DNA of 64,000 nt from positions 1,382,501-1,446,500 of the forward strand of contig DAJPGA010000001.1 in the NCBI GenBank assembly GCA_025992895.1. Direction: 5' to 3'. A program made the position numbers and the translations under genes. Source of the DNA: Veillonellaceae bacterium. Its GTDB lineage: Bacteria > Bacillota > Negativicutes > Veillonellales > Dialisteraceae. Positions 24,852-33,566 of the stretch are shown one piece after another; position 1 is the stretch's first letter; the number at the start of each line of letters is the position of its first letter. The notes under the pieces were generated by a model that worked only from the letters and a program-made list of their open reading frames with translations, was not told the DNA's origin and searched no databases.

Positions 24852-27272
24852 ATGGATAAAAATATCGAAAAAGACGGAACGCAGGCAGTGACGGAGCAAG
24901 AGAAGGCACGCACTCCGGTCAGCAAGAACGTTAATACCAAAGCGGCAGTCTTCAATAAGAACCTGAATGAAGAGACGATACATACAGATGCGTCTGCCTC
25001 GACTCTGGCAGAGTTCCTGATTCATCAGGATGAATATGTACAAAAGCAGCATGAAAAGAGAGATTTCGCCGGAGAAAAGGAAGCAGAGTATCAGAAGCTG
25101 ATTGATAAGGTCAAGACGTATATTACTGACAAAAAAAGCCTTGAAGCCATCAGGGAGGCATATGAACTTGCGGACAAAGCGCACAGCGGACAGATCCGGG
25201 CTACGGGAGAACCTTATATCGTCCATCCTCTTGCAGTCGCATATATTCTGTCTGAACTGGAAATTGATACGCAGGGAATCATTGCGGCGCTCCTTCATGA
25301 TGTATTGGAAGATACGGATTACACACTCGATGATATAAAAATGCTCTTCGGAGATGAAGTTGCGTTTCTTGTAGACGGTGTCACGAAACTTTCTCAATTC
25401 CATTACAAGGATAAGGAAGATCAGCAGCTGGAAAACTTCAGGAAAATGTTCCTGGCGATGGCTAAGGATATCAGGGTTGTCGTTATAAAACTGGCTGACA
25501 GACTTCACAACATGCGTACACTTGGAGTATTCCGCAAGGATAAGCAGCAGCGCATAGCAAGAGAAACGATAGAAATATATGCTCCTCTGGCTCACCGTCT
25601 TGGGATTTACAATATCAAATGGGAACTGGAAGATCTGTGCTTCCATTATCTGCATCCGGATGAATATTATGATCTTGTCCGCCAGATGAAACAGAAGAGG
25701 AAAGCCCGTGAAGAAATCGTCAATGATACGATGAGAGTCCTTCACGAAAACATAGAGAAGGCCGGAATCCAGGCAACAATAACGGGAAGGCCGAAGCATT
25801 TTTACAGCATATATAAGAAAATGAAGAGGGATGGCAAGGACTTATCCCAGATTTATGATCTGTATGCAGTCAGGGTTATTGTCGACACGATTCCGCAGTG
25901 TTATGCCATCTTGGGAATCGTACATACGCTTTGGAAACCGCTGCCTAACAGGTTCAAAGATTATATAGCTGTTCCTAAGCCTAATATGTATCAGTCCCTC
26001 CATACAACAGTCATCGGCACCAAGGGACAGCCTGTTGAAATCCAGATAAGGACATGGGAAATGCATCATATTTCTGAATATGGTGTAGCAGCCCACTGGC
26101 GCTATAAGGAAGGGAAGCAGGCCGGGTCAAAGGACTTTGATACGAAAATCAGCTGGCTCCGCAGGATTCTCGAATGGCAGGATACCAGTAATCCGAAAGA
26201 GTTCATGAATGCATTGAAACTCGATGTATTTTCGGATGAGGTATTCGTATTCACACCTAAAGGTGATGTCATCAATCTGCCTAAAGGGTCAATCCCGATC
26301 GATTTCGCATACAGGATTCATACAGAGGTCGGCAACAGGTGCGTAGGGGCAAAAATAAATAATAAGATTGTCCCTCTCGATACAAAACTCAAGAATGGCG
26401 ATATTGTTTCGATCATAACATCAAAGACGGGAAAACCGAGTTATGACTGGATCAATATGGTCGGGGCAGCTGACAGTAAAGCTAAAATCAGGAGCTGGTT
26501 CAAGAAAGAAAACAAACCGGAGAATATTGCTCGCGGCCAGGAGCTTCTGATCCAGGAAGCAGACTGTCTTGGGTATGAATGGAAGAAACTGACACAGAAG
26601 AACAGGCTTGAAGATATTGCCAAGACTTTCAATAATATTACGGAAGAGGATCTTCTTGCATCGGTAGGATATGGCGGAATCCCATCCAAGAGCGTCATAC
26701 TCAAGCTTGCCGAAGTATACAAAAAAGAACTGAATGCCCAGAAGAACATAGCCCAGAAAACGGCAAAAGATCTTGAAAATCTGAAAATGCGCAGCGTAAA
26801 GACCAGATCTAACAGCGGCATTCTCGTAAAAGGGGAAGAAGGTCTTGTCGTACATCTGGCCAAGTGCTGCAATCCGGTACCTGGTGATAACATAGTAGGT
26901 TTTGTTACAAGAGGAAGGGGCGTATCTGTACATTGCGTGGACTGCCCGAATGCAGTCAATTTCCCTGACAAGGACCGGATGATCGATGTTTCCTGGGAAG
27001 ATCAGTCTGGCGGTGTTTTCCTTGTAACCATTGAAGTTATCAGTTATGACCGTACAGGTTTGATGGCAGATATTCTGGCGGCACTGACCGAAATGAAGCT
27101 GTCAGTTTCTTCTGCCAATGTAAAAGTAGAAAATAACGGTATGGCTGTAATGAATCTTGGAATCCAGATCAAGGATCTCCAGCAGCTTGATTACATTATG
27201 ACGAAAGTCAGACGAATCAAGGGAGTTCATTCTGTACGCCGTATGAGATCAGCACAGCAGGGAGAGGCCTGA
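24852..27272 (+). CDS. rel: Bifunctional (p)ppGpp synthetase/hydrolase (RSH), N-terminally extended
   Basis: 806 aa. Synthesises and degrades (p)ppGpp, the stringent-response alarmone. The HD hydrolase domain has H149-D150 in ALLHDVLEDT. The synthetase domain contains YDLYAVRVIVD and R367-F-K-D, the RxKD form associated with bifunctional enzymes. TGS (about 470-530) and ACT (about 730-806) domains follow. The canonical RSH start lies near residue 80. The first ~72 residues are a hydrophilic, charged extension with no known motif, beginning at a start with a strong GGAGAGG site. Between recJ and dtd, the common rel-dtd order of Firmicutes. Confidence 0.95.
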   Translation: MDKNIEKDGTQAVTEQEKARTPVSKNVNTKAAVFNKNLNEETIHTDASASTLAEFLIHQDEYVQKQHEKRDFAGEKEAEYQKLIDKVKTYITDKKSLEAIREAYELADKAHSGQIRATGEPYIVHPLAVAYILSELEIDTQGIIAALLHDVLEDTDYTLDDIKMLFGDEVAFLVDGVTKLSQFHYKDKEDQQLENFRKMFLAMAKDIRVVVIKLADRLHNMRTLGVFRKDKQQRIARETIEIYAPLAHRLGIYNIKWELEDLCFHYLHPDEYYDLVRQMKQKRKAREEIVNDTMRVLHENIEKAGIQATITGRPKHFYSIYKKMKRDGKDLSQIYDLYAVRVIVDTIPQCYAILGIVHTLWKPLPNRFKDYIAVPKPNMYQSLHTTVIGTKGQPVEIQIRTWEMHHISEYGVAAHWRYKEGKQAGSKDFDTKISWLRRILEWQDTSNPKEFMNALKLDVFSDEVFVFTPKGDVINLPKGSIPIDFAYRIHTEVGNRCVGAKINNKIVPLDTKLKNGDIVSIITSKTGKPSYDWINMVGAADSKAKIRSWFKKENKPENIARGQELLIQEADCLGYEWKKLTQKNRLEDIAKTFNNITEEDLLASVGYGGIPSKSVILKLAEVYKKELNAQKNIAQKTAKDLENLKMRSVKTRSNSGILVKGEEGLVVHLAKCCNPVPGDNIVGFVTRGRGVSVHCVDCPNAVNFPDKDRMIDVSWEDQSGGVFLVTIEVISYDRTGLMADILAALTEMKLSVSSANVKVENNGMAVMNLGIQIKDLQQLDYIMTKVRRIKGVHSVRRMRSAQQGEA

Positions 27273-27275
27273 ATT

Positions 27276-27725
27276 ATGAGAGCAGTCGTACAACGGTGCA
27301 ATTGGTGCAAAATCACTCTTGAAAACGGAGAAGTCTCCGAAACAGGAAAGGGGCTTGTCGTTCTTCTTGGGGTCGGTAAAGAAGATAATGATAATGATGT
27401 AAATTATATTGCCGATAAAGTTATGAATATGAGAGTCTTTGAAGATGAAAACCAGAAAATGAATCTTTCTCTCAAAGATGTGAATGGGGAGCTTGCCATT
27501 GTATCGCAGTTCACTTTATATGGTGATATGAGAAAAGGGAGACGTCCCAGTTTCTTTGAAGCAGAAGCTCCGGAACGTGCCAATGAATTATATAATCTGC
27601 TCGTGGAGAGGTGCAGAGATTCCGGAGTGCATGTCAAGACGGGAGAGTTTCAGACCTATATGAAAATCAATCTGGAGAACGACGGACCTGTTACGATTCT
27701 CCTAGACAGCAAAAGGAATTTCTAA
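27276..27725 (+). CDS. dtd: D-aminoacyl-tRNA deacylase
   Basis: 149 aa, the usual size. Removes D-amino acids wrongly attached to tRNA, and also glycine from tRNA-Ala. The SQFTLYGDMRKGRRPSF motif and the Gly-cisPro motif region GPVTILLD are both present. Three bases after the RSH gene stop with GGAGAGG upstream, so translationally coupled to it. This pairing is conserved in many Firmicutes. Confidence 0.96.
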   Translation: MRAVVQRCNWCKITLENGEVSETGKGLVVLLGVGKEDNDNDVNYIADKVMNMRVFEDENQKMNLSLKDVNGELAIVSQFTLYGDMRKGRRPSFFEAEAPERANELYNLLVERCRDSGVHVKTGEFQTYMKINLENDGPVTILLDSKRNF

Positions 27726-27749
27726 TATTCCTTTGAAAGGAGAATATCA

Positions 27750-28388
27750 GTGAAAATTGAATATATGACTCTTGGGCCGTTTGCGACAAACACATATATT
27801 GTTTATGATGAAAAAACTTTACATGGTGTTGTAATAGACCCCTCTTTTTCACCAGATAAATATATCAGCGAATTGAATGACAAGAAAATAACCTTGGAAT
27901 CCATTCTCCTGACGCATGCACATGTGGATCATCTGGCAGGGTTGAATCAGCTGCGGGAAGCTTTTCCTGATGCCAAGTTTTACATGGATAAGAGAGATGA
28001 GGAGCTTCTCCGTGATCCGCATATGAATTTATCGGATTTTCTGGCGGAACCTATTGTCTGCAAACCTGCAGATGTATGGGTCAAAGACAAAGATATAATC
28101 AGAACCTGCGGGCTGGAATTTACAGTGCTTGATACAGCCGGCCATACGCCAGGGGGGATTTCCTTCTATCTGAAAAATGAGGGAATTGTTTTTACCGGGG
28201 ACTCGCTGTTTCAGGGTTCCATTGGACGAACTGATTTCCCCGGCGGTAATTTGAAAGAATTATTGACAAATATCAGGCAAAACCTGTTCCAACTGCCCGA
28301 TTCGGTCCGCGTGCTTTCGGGGCATGGCGAGATAACAACAGTAGGCCATGAAAAAGAAAGCAATCCTTTTTTTCAGGAGGGATATTAA
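27750..28388 (+). CDS. Metallo-beta-lactamase fold hydrolase (glyoxalase II-like)
   Basis: 212 aa. HAHVDH (H56, H58, D60, H61) is the zinc-binding signature, with further ligands in the C-terminal half (GHTPGG, FTGDSLF, SGHG). This family includes hydroxyacylglutathione hydrolases and related thioesterases; the exact substrate is unknown. The start is GTG with GAAAGGAGAA upstream. Commonly found after rel-dtd in Firmicutes. Cytoplasmic. Confidence 0.85.
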   Translation: MKIEYMTLGPFATNTYIVYDEKTLHGVVIDPSFSPDKYISELNDKKITLESILLTHAHVDHLAGLNQLREAFPDAKFYMDKRDEELLRDPHMNLSDFLAEPIVCKPADVWVKDKDIIRTCGLEFTVLDTAGHTPGGISFYLKNEGIVFTGDSLFQGSIGRTDFPGGNLKELLTNIRQNLFQLPDSVRVLSGHGEITTVGHEKESNPFFQEGY

Positions 28389-29441
28389 ATGAGGTGGGGC
28401 GCTGAGTTCTGGCTTCGTGTTGTTATTGTAGCCATGTTTTGCGTTTTAATAATTAAAGCACCTATAGTTTTATTCCCGTTCATCACTTCTTTAATTATTA
28501 CTATTCTTTTGACGCCTCTAGCCCGTTTTATTTATAAAGGAGCAGGGCGCTTAGGAATTAAACGCTTTCCCTACGATGCAGCTATCCTGATATCATTTGC
28601 GGTTTTTGTTGCAGTCATATATCTTATTGCCGTCCATGTGTTTGTTCCGTTCATCAAGGAATTCAGGGAATTTATAAAAAGTGTTCCGGGAATGCTTGAT
28701 ACGGCACAGCTTGCCATACCGGAAATCGAGCGTCAGTATCAATTGGATTTACTACCGCCAGAGGCAAAAAATCTGATATCAAGATTTGTTCAGGATGTAG
28801 GGGAATACACATTAAAGCTTGCACAATTCAGCCTTTCCGCGATTTTCAGTTTTGCAAGCACGATTATTGAACTGATCGTCGTACCATTTGTCACATTTTA
28901 TATGATGAAAAAGGGAGGAGCTTTTATTACTTCTTTCATCGGTATATTTCCTGATAGATATCATGCGCACCTGACACAATTATTCAGAGAAATCCATTTT
29001 GTGCTGAATGCGTATATAAGGGGGCAACTCCTTCTTTCTATATTGATGTCCATCGTTGTTTTCCTTGGCATGTGGTCTATGAACATACCGTACCCGCTTG
29101 TGATTGGTTTCCTTGCCGGAATTGTTGAAATGATTCCGCTGATAGGCCCAATTATTGGAGCGGTACCCCCGGTGCTCCTCGGACTTCTGCAGGGGACGGG
29201 AGTCATGTTCCAGGTTATAATTTTTTATATCATTGTTCAGCAGCTTGACGGACACTTTGTAATGCCGAAATTAATGGGCAGCATTATTGATGTACATCCA
29301 GTCGCTATCATCGCCGGTGTGCTTGTGGGTGGGCATTTATTCGGTGTTGTTGGAATGATGATATCGGTTCCTCTTGTTGCAGTACTTCAGGTTTTGCTGC
29401 GGCATATGTGGTTCTATGATAGATACAGAACGATGAGGTAG
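28389..29441 (+). CDS. AI-2E family (PerM-type) membrane transporter
   Basis: 350 aa polytopic membrane protein with about eight transmembrane helices and a soluble segment at about 95-150. PLIGPIIGAVPPVLLGLL and the loop QQLDGHFVMPKLMG are family-typical. Members have been linked to autoinducer-2 export and to Na+/H+ antiport, but the substrate here is unknown. GGAGG precedes the ATG, and the start abuts the metallohydrolase stop, so the genes are co-translated. Confidence 0.85.
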   Translation: MRWGAEFWLRVVIVAMFCVLIIKAPIVLFPFITSLIITILLTPLARFIYKGAGRLGIKRFPYDAAILISFAVFVAVIYLIAVHVFVPFIKEFREFIKSVPGMLDTAQLAIPEIERQYQLDLLPPEAKNLISRFVQDVGEYTLKLAQFSLSAIFSFASTIIELIVVPFVTFYMMKKGGAFITSFIGIFPDRYHAHLTQLFREIHFVLNAYIRGQLLLSILMSIVVFLGMWSMNIPYPLVIGFLAGIVEMIPLIGPIIGAVPPVLLGLLQGTGVMFQVIIFYIIVQQLDGHFVMPKLMGSIIDVHPVAIIAGVLVGGHLFGVVGMMISVPLVAVLQVLLRHMWFYDRYRTMR

Positions 29442-29451
29442 GAGACAGGTT

Positions 29452-29916
29452 ATGAAAAAAGCAACCGTAATGAGCACGCTTAAGAAGAAAATAAAAGAGC
29501 ATCAGTATAAATTCACGACCCAGAGAAAGATTGTGCTTCAGGCGTTTCTGGACAGCAAAGAAAATCATATGAGTGCTGAGGACGTGTATGAAATCGTACA
29601 TGAAGAAAATCCTGCGATTGGTTTGGCAACTGTATATCGTTCTCTGGAACTGTTTACGTCTTTGGAATTGCTCAAGAAACTGGACTTTGGTGACGGCAGA
29701 AGCCGGTATGAATTGAACGATAAAACTATTACGCATTCCCATCATCATCTGATTTGTCTGGGATGCGGAAAAGTTGTAGAATTTTCGTATGATTTCCTGA
29801 ATGATGTCAAAGATAAAATACAGAAAGAAAATGGTTTTAATATAGTAGATTACCAGTTGAAATTTTATGGCTATTGCAAGGATTGCATAAAAAAGGCAAA
29901 TAATAATAAAGGATAA
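29452..29916 (+). CDS. Fur-family metalloregulator
   Basis: 154 aa. Winged helix (about 10-85) with TTQRKIVLQAFLDS and ATVYRSLELF, then a metal-binding and dimerisation domain with HSHHHLICLGCGKVVEF and a second pair CKDC for structural zinc. Iron (Fur), peroxide (PerR) or zinc (Zur) specificity cannot be decided by eye. It is 10 bases after the AI-2E permease, and possibly the last gene of the recJ-rel run before hisS. Confidence 0.9.
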   Translation: MKKATVMSTLKKKIKEHQYKFTTQRKIVLQAFLDSKENHMSAEDVYEIVHEENPAIGLATVYRSLELFTSLELLKKLDFGDGRSRYELNDKTITHSHHHLICLGCGKVVEFSYDFLNDVKDKIQKENGFNIVDYQLKFYGYCKDCIKKANNNKG

Positions 29917-30042
29917 CTGCTTAATGAGCAGTTAAGATTTGCCAATGAAGTGTAGAAAATGATACAATTCAAATGTTAATCTCTAACGAATAGATCTTAG
30001 TCGTAATATTTTCGTAATATTTTAAAGAGGTGTCGTGCAAAG

Positions 30043-31305
30043 ATGCAGGCGTTAAAAGGAACCCATGACATTTTACCCAGTGAAGTGTATAAATGGGATT
30101 ATATGGAAAGCGTTATACGAGATGTATGTGCTCGCTATGGATACAAAGAGATTAGAACACCTATCATTGAAGCGACTGAACTTTTTCAGCGTGGAATTGG
30201 AGACTCAACTGATGTCGTATCTAAAGAGATGTACACATTTCTTGACAGAGGCAACAGATCTGTAACACTGAGGCCTGAAAATACAGCTTCTGCAGTCCGT
30301 GCATTCCTGGAACATAAACTGTATGCTGATCAGCAGGTCCATAAGATGTTTTATATTGGCTCAATGTTCAGATATGACAGGCCGCAGGCAGGGAGATACA
30401 GAGAATTCCATCAATTTGGACTGGAAGTACTGGGCGCATCTTCTCCGCTGGCTGATGCTGAAGTTATTTCCATGGCTTGTGAAATATTCCATAAGCTTGG
30501 ATTAAAAGACCTTGATCTTCATATAAATTCAATCGGGGATAAGAATTGCCGTCCTGCATACAGGCAGAAGTTAATTGATTTCTTCATGCCTAAAGTCGAT
30601 CAGTTATGTGCTGACTGCAAAGAGAGGCTTCTGAAGAATCCGCTCCGCATATTAGACTGCAAGGAAGAAGGCTGCAAGGCCGCATCTGTTGGAGCTCCTG
30701 TTATTACCGATTATCTTTGTGAAGACTGCAATACCAAATTTGAAGCGGTCAAAAAGTATCTGACTGCTTTAGGAATCAATTATACGGTGGACCCCAAGCT
30801 TGTCAGGGGATTGGATTATTATACCAACACCGCTTTTGAAATTCAGTATCCGCCTCTTGGCGCCCAGAGCGCTGTTTGCGGCGGAGGCAGATATGATGGG
30901 CTGGTTGAAGAAATGGGCGGGCCGTCCACTCCTGGAATCGGATTCGCCATCGGCCTTGAAAGACTGCTGCTCGCTCTGGAAATGCAGAACCTGATTCCTG
31001 CGCCTCAAAGTGCACATAAAGTTTATATTGCTTCTTTAGGCCAGGATGCAGTTATTGAAGGAATAAAAATCCAGCATCTGCTCCGCTCTGAAGGAGTGAT
31101 TGCGGAAATGGATCTTCAGGACAAGAGCCTGAAGGGACAGATGAAGCAGGCAGGCAAATCAAAAGCTGATTTTGCCATTATCATTGGCAGCAATGAATTG
31201 GAAGAAAAAGCTGCAACCGTTAAAAACATGAATAATGGGGAACAAAAACAGGTTCCTTTCGACAATGTTGCTGAATATATCCTTTCAGCTTTGAAAAACA
31301 ATTGA
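30043..31305 (+). CDS. hisS: Histidyl-tRNA synthetase
   Basis: 420 aa class II synthetase. Family start MQALKGTHDILP, class II motif 2 around FRYDRPQAGRYREFHQFG, histidine A motif LVRGLDYYTNTAFE, and GGRYDGLVEEMGG. Motif 3 is GIGFAIGLERLLLAL. A C-terminal anticodon-binding domain (about 325-420) follows. Ribosome-binding site AAAGAGGTG. Upstream gap of 126 bases carries a perfect 8-bp hairpin (29915-29935) without T-tract and a duplicated CGTAATATTTT, but no T-box. Precedes aspS as in Bacillus. Confidence 0.96.
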   Translation: MQALKGTHDILPSEVYKWDYMESVIRDVCARYGYKEIRTPIIEATELFQRGIGDSTDVVSKEMYTFLDRGNRSVTLRPENTASAVRAFLEHKLYADQQVHKMFYIGSMFRYDRPQAGRYREFHQFGLEVLGASSPLADAEVISMACEIFHKLGLKDLDLHINSIGDKNCRPAYRQKLIDFFMPKVDQLCADCKERLLKNPLRILDCKEEGCKAASVGAPVITDYLCEDCNTKFEAVKKYLTALGINYTVDPKLVRGLDYYTNTAFEIQYPPLGAQSAVCGGGRYDGLVEEMGGPSTPGIGFAIGLERLLLALEMQNLIPAPQSAHKVYIASLGQDAVIEGIKIQHLLRSEGVIAEMDLQDKSLKGQMKQAGKSKADFAIIIGSNELEEKAATVKNMNNGEQKQVPFDNVAEYILSALKNN

Positions 31306-31358
31306 TAAATCTGGCCTAAGCCATCATTTATATATTATTAATGGAGAGGTGTTTGAAT

Positions 31359-33173
31359 ATGGAAACAATGGCAGGTATGCATCGATCCTGCGGATGCGGT
31401 CATGTAACAGAACTTGACTATGGCAAAGAACTTATATTAGCTGGATGGGTTAATACACGAAGAGATCATGGCGGATTGATCTTTATTGATCTTCGTGATC
31501 GCAGCGGGATTGTACAGCTGGTCATGAGTCCACAGTATGGTGAGGAAGCTTTTCATAAGGCGGAATCCGTACGCAGTGAATATGTTCTTGCAATTAAGGG
31601 AAAAGTAAGAGCAAGGAGCGAAGATACAATCAACCCGAAGATGAAAACGGGCAAAGTTGAGGTTGTAGTAACTGAACTTCGCATTTTGAATAAATCCAAG
31701 ACTCCTCCATTCTATGTTGAGGATGGAATCGATGTAGATGAAAACGTTCGTCTGAAGTACAGATACATTGATTTAAGACGTCCGGAAATGCAGAAGAACC
31801 TAATCATGCGTCATAAGATTGTTCATGAAATGAGAACATTCCTTGACAAGAATGACTTCCTTGAAATTGAGACCCCGATGCTTACAAAGAGCACACCGGA
31901 AGGTGCACGTGACTATCTGGTTCCGAGCCGTGTCAACTTAGGCAAGTTCTATGCACTTCCTCAGTCACCACAGCTCTTCAAACAGCTTCTGATGGTGTCT
32001 GGATTTGAAAGATATTTCCAGGTTGCACGCTGCTTCAGAGATGAAGATCTGCGCGCTGACAGACAGCCGGAATTCACTCAGCTGGATATGGAACTTTCCT
32101 TTGAAGATCAGGACTTCATCCTTGATCTGATGGAACATATGATGCAGACGGTTTTCAAGAATGTTTTAGACATTGATATCCAGATTCCGTTTAAACGTAT
32201 TAAATGGGATGATGCAATGAATCTTTATGGATCTGATAAACCGGATCTGAGATTTGATATGCATTTTTATGATGTATCCTCTTTATTGGTCGATACAGGA
32301 TTCAAGGTATTCCGTTCTGTTCTCGATAATGGCGGCGTAGTCAAAGCTATTAACGTTAAGGGCTATGCAGGCATTCCGCGCCGTGAATTGGATGGACTTG
32401 TCGATTATGTTGGCAGATATGGCGCAAAGGGCCTTGCATGGATCGGATTCAATAACGACGGCAGCCTGAAATGCCAGATTACCAAATTCCTCGGCGAAGA
32501 AAAGATCAGGGAAATTGGCAAGGCCTGCGAAGCAGAACTTGGCGATTTGATTCTTATTATTGCTGATAAGCCGAAGGTAGTAGCTCAGGCTTTGGGCGGA
32601 CTGCGCCTTGAAATGGGTCGCAGAATGAATCTGATAGATCCGAATGAATTCTGCTTCCGCTGGGTTACAGATTTCCCGATGTTTGAATACAGCGAAGAAG
32701 AACATAGATATGTAGCAGAACATCATCCTTTCACTGCACCGCGTGATGAAGATATCCAGTATCTCTCCACTGATCCGTCCAAGGTATATGCAAAAGCTTA
32801 CGACATGGTTCTTAACGGTGTCGAAGCCGGTGGCGGAAGCCTCCGTATTTATCAGGAAGATCTGCAGGAGAAGGTATTTAAGGCAATTGGAATCACCGAA
32901 GAAGAAGCTCAGCAGAAATTCGGATTCCTTCTTGATGCATTCAAGTACGGTGCACCGCCGCATGCAGGCATTGCACTTGGCCTTGACAGACTCGTTATGC
33001 TGATGCTTCATCTGGAATCTATCCGTGATGTAATTGCATTCCCGAAGACACAGAGCGCTATTGATCCATTGACACAGGCTCCATCTTATGTCGCTGACAA
33101 GCAGCTGAAAGAACTGCACATTAAAGTTGAAACGAAGAAAGATAAAGAAAAAGATCTTTTTGAAAACGATTAA
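31359..33173 (+). CDS. aspS: Aspartyl-tRNA synthetase
   Basis: 604 aa. N-terminal OB-fold anticodon-binding domain (about 1-105). Class II core with motif 2 FRDEDLRADRQPEFTQLDME, a bacterial GAD insertion domain (about 285-420), and motif 3 GIALGLDRLVML. An ATG 18 bases upstream would place GGAGAGG inside the gene; ATG 31359 is 9 bases after that Shine-Dalgarno and is preferred. Follows hisS by 53 bases, then the 6S RNA. Confidence 0.95.
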   Translation: METMAGMHRSCGCGHVTELDYGKELILAGWVNTRRDHGGLIFIDLRDRSGIVQLVMSPQYGEEAFHKAESVRSEYVLAIKGKVRARSEDTINPKMKTGKVEVVVTELRILNKSKTPPFYVEDGIDVDENVRLKYRYIDLRRPEMQKNLIMRHKIVHEMRTFLDKNDFLEIETPMLTKSTPEGARDYLVPSRVNLGKFYALPQSPQLFKQLLMVSGFERYFQVARCFRDEDLRADRQPEFTQLDMELSFEDQDFILDLMEHMMQTVFKNVLDIDIQIPFKRIKWDDAMNLYGSDKPDLRFDMHFYDVSSLLVDTGFKVFRSVLDNGGVVKAINVKGYAGIPRRELDGLVDYVGRYGAKGLAWIGFNNDGSLKCQITKFLGEEKIREIGKACEAELGDLILIIADKPKVVAQALGGLRLEMGRRMNLIDPNEFCFRWVTDFPMFEYSEEEHRYVAEHHPFTAPRDEDIQYLSTDPSKVYAKAYDMVLNGVEAGGGSLRIYQEDLQEKVFKAIGITEEEAQQKFGFLLDAFKYGAPPHAGIALGLDRLVMLMLHLESIRDVIAFPKTQSAIDPLTQAPSYVADKQLKELHIKVETKKDKEKDLFEND

Positions 33174-33190
33174 GACTGAATGTGCTCATC

Positions 33191-33219
33191 TTGTAAAATC
33201 ACAGATGATTTGTTAAACT
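33191..33219 (+). promoter_or_regulatory. Putative promoter of the 6S RNA
   Basis: TTGTAA (33191-33196), 17-base spacer, TAAACT (33214-33219). Transcription would begin near 33226. Confidence 0.45.
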
Positions 33220-33225
33220 ATATGT

Positions 33226-33453
33226 AAGTAAAGAACCCTGCTGTGCACGTGCAGCTTTATATTTTGAACCAACACCTTTACCTAGGGAGTTCGGATTTGG
33301 ATGGAAATAGTCTACGCCCCTTTTGGGGGACAGATGAAACTCTTCAAGAGAACACCCACCTGCAATTATGCAGACTCAAAATACGGCAATTAACGACATG
33401 GTGGGGTATGGATACTAATACCGCCAAGATTATCTTGGCGGTATTTTTATTTT
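33226..33453 (+). ncRNA. ssrS: 6S RNA (SsrS-like)
   Basis: A ~225-base non-coding stretch between aspS and rarA with 6S-type features. GAACCAAC and CCTAGGGAGTTCGGAT lie on the 5' side, and GAACACCCACCTGC lies on the 3' side, closed by terminal pairing and a strong terminator (33418-33450). The central-bubble architecture fits an RNA that mimics an open promoter and traps RNA polymerase sigma-A holoenzyme. Location between aspS and rarA matches the bsrA neighbourhood in Bacillus. A nominal 91-codon reading frame across it has no ribosome-binding site. Exact ends are approximate. Confidence 0.75.
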
Positions 33454-33455
33454 GC
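33418..33455 (+). terminator. Terminator of the 6S RNA
   Basis: ATACCGCCAAGAT / ATCTTGGCGGTAT stem followed by TTTTTATTTT. Confidence 0.85.
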
Positions 33456-33566
33456 ATTTTACTCTCAATAATGGCATACTATACTAAACAGATGTTTTCT
33501 CACGAATGGATGTTTTAACTTCCTTTCGTTAACGGTATGAACAGTCTTGAATGTTGAGGCATTATA

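Noticed and set aside
24807-25799. 330-codon antisense frame across the RSH gene
   Set aside because: Opposite strand of a conserved gene, no ribosome-binding site, no recognisable domains.
29915-29935. 8-bp perfect hairpin between the fur-like gene and hisS considered as a terminator
   Set aside because: No T-run follows. May be weak or regulatory but cannot be called a terminator.
32283-33119. 278-codon antisense frame across aspS
   Set aside because: Shadow of aspS, with no conserved motif.
33243-33518. 91-codon open frame between aspS and rarA
   Set aside because: It overlies the 6S RNA and its terminator, has no ribosome-binding site and no family-like residues.
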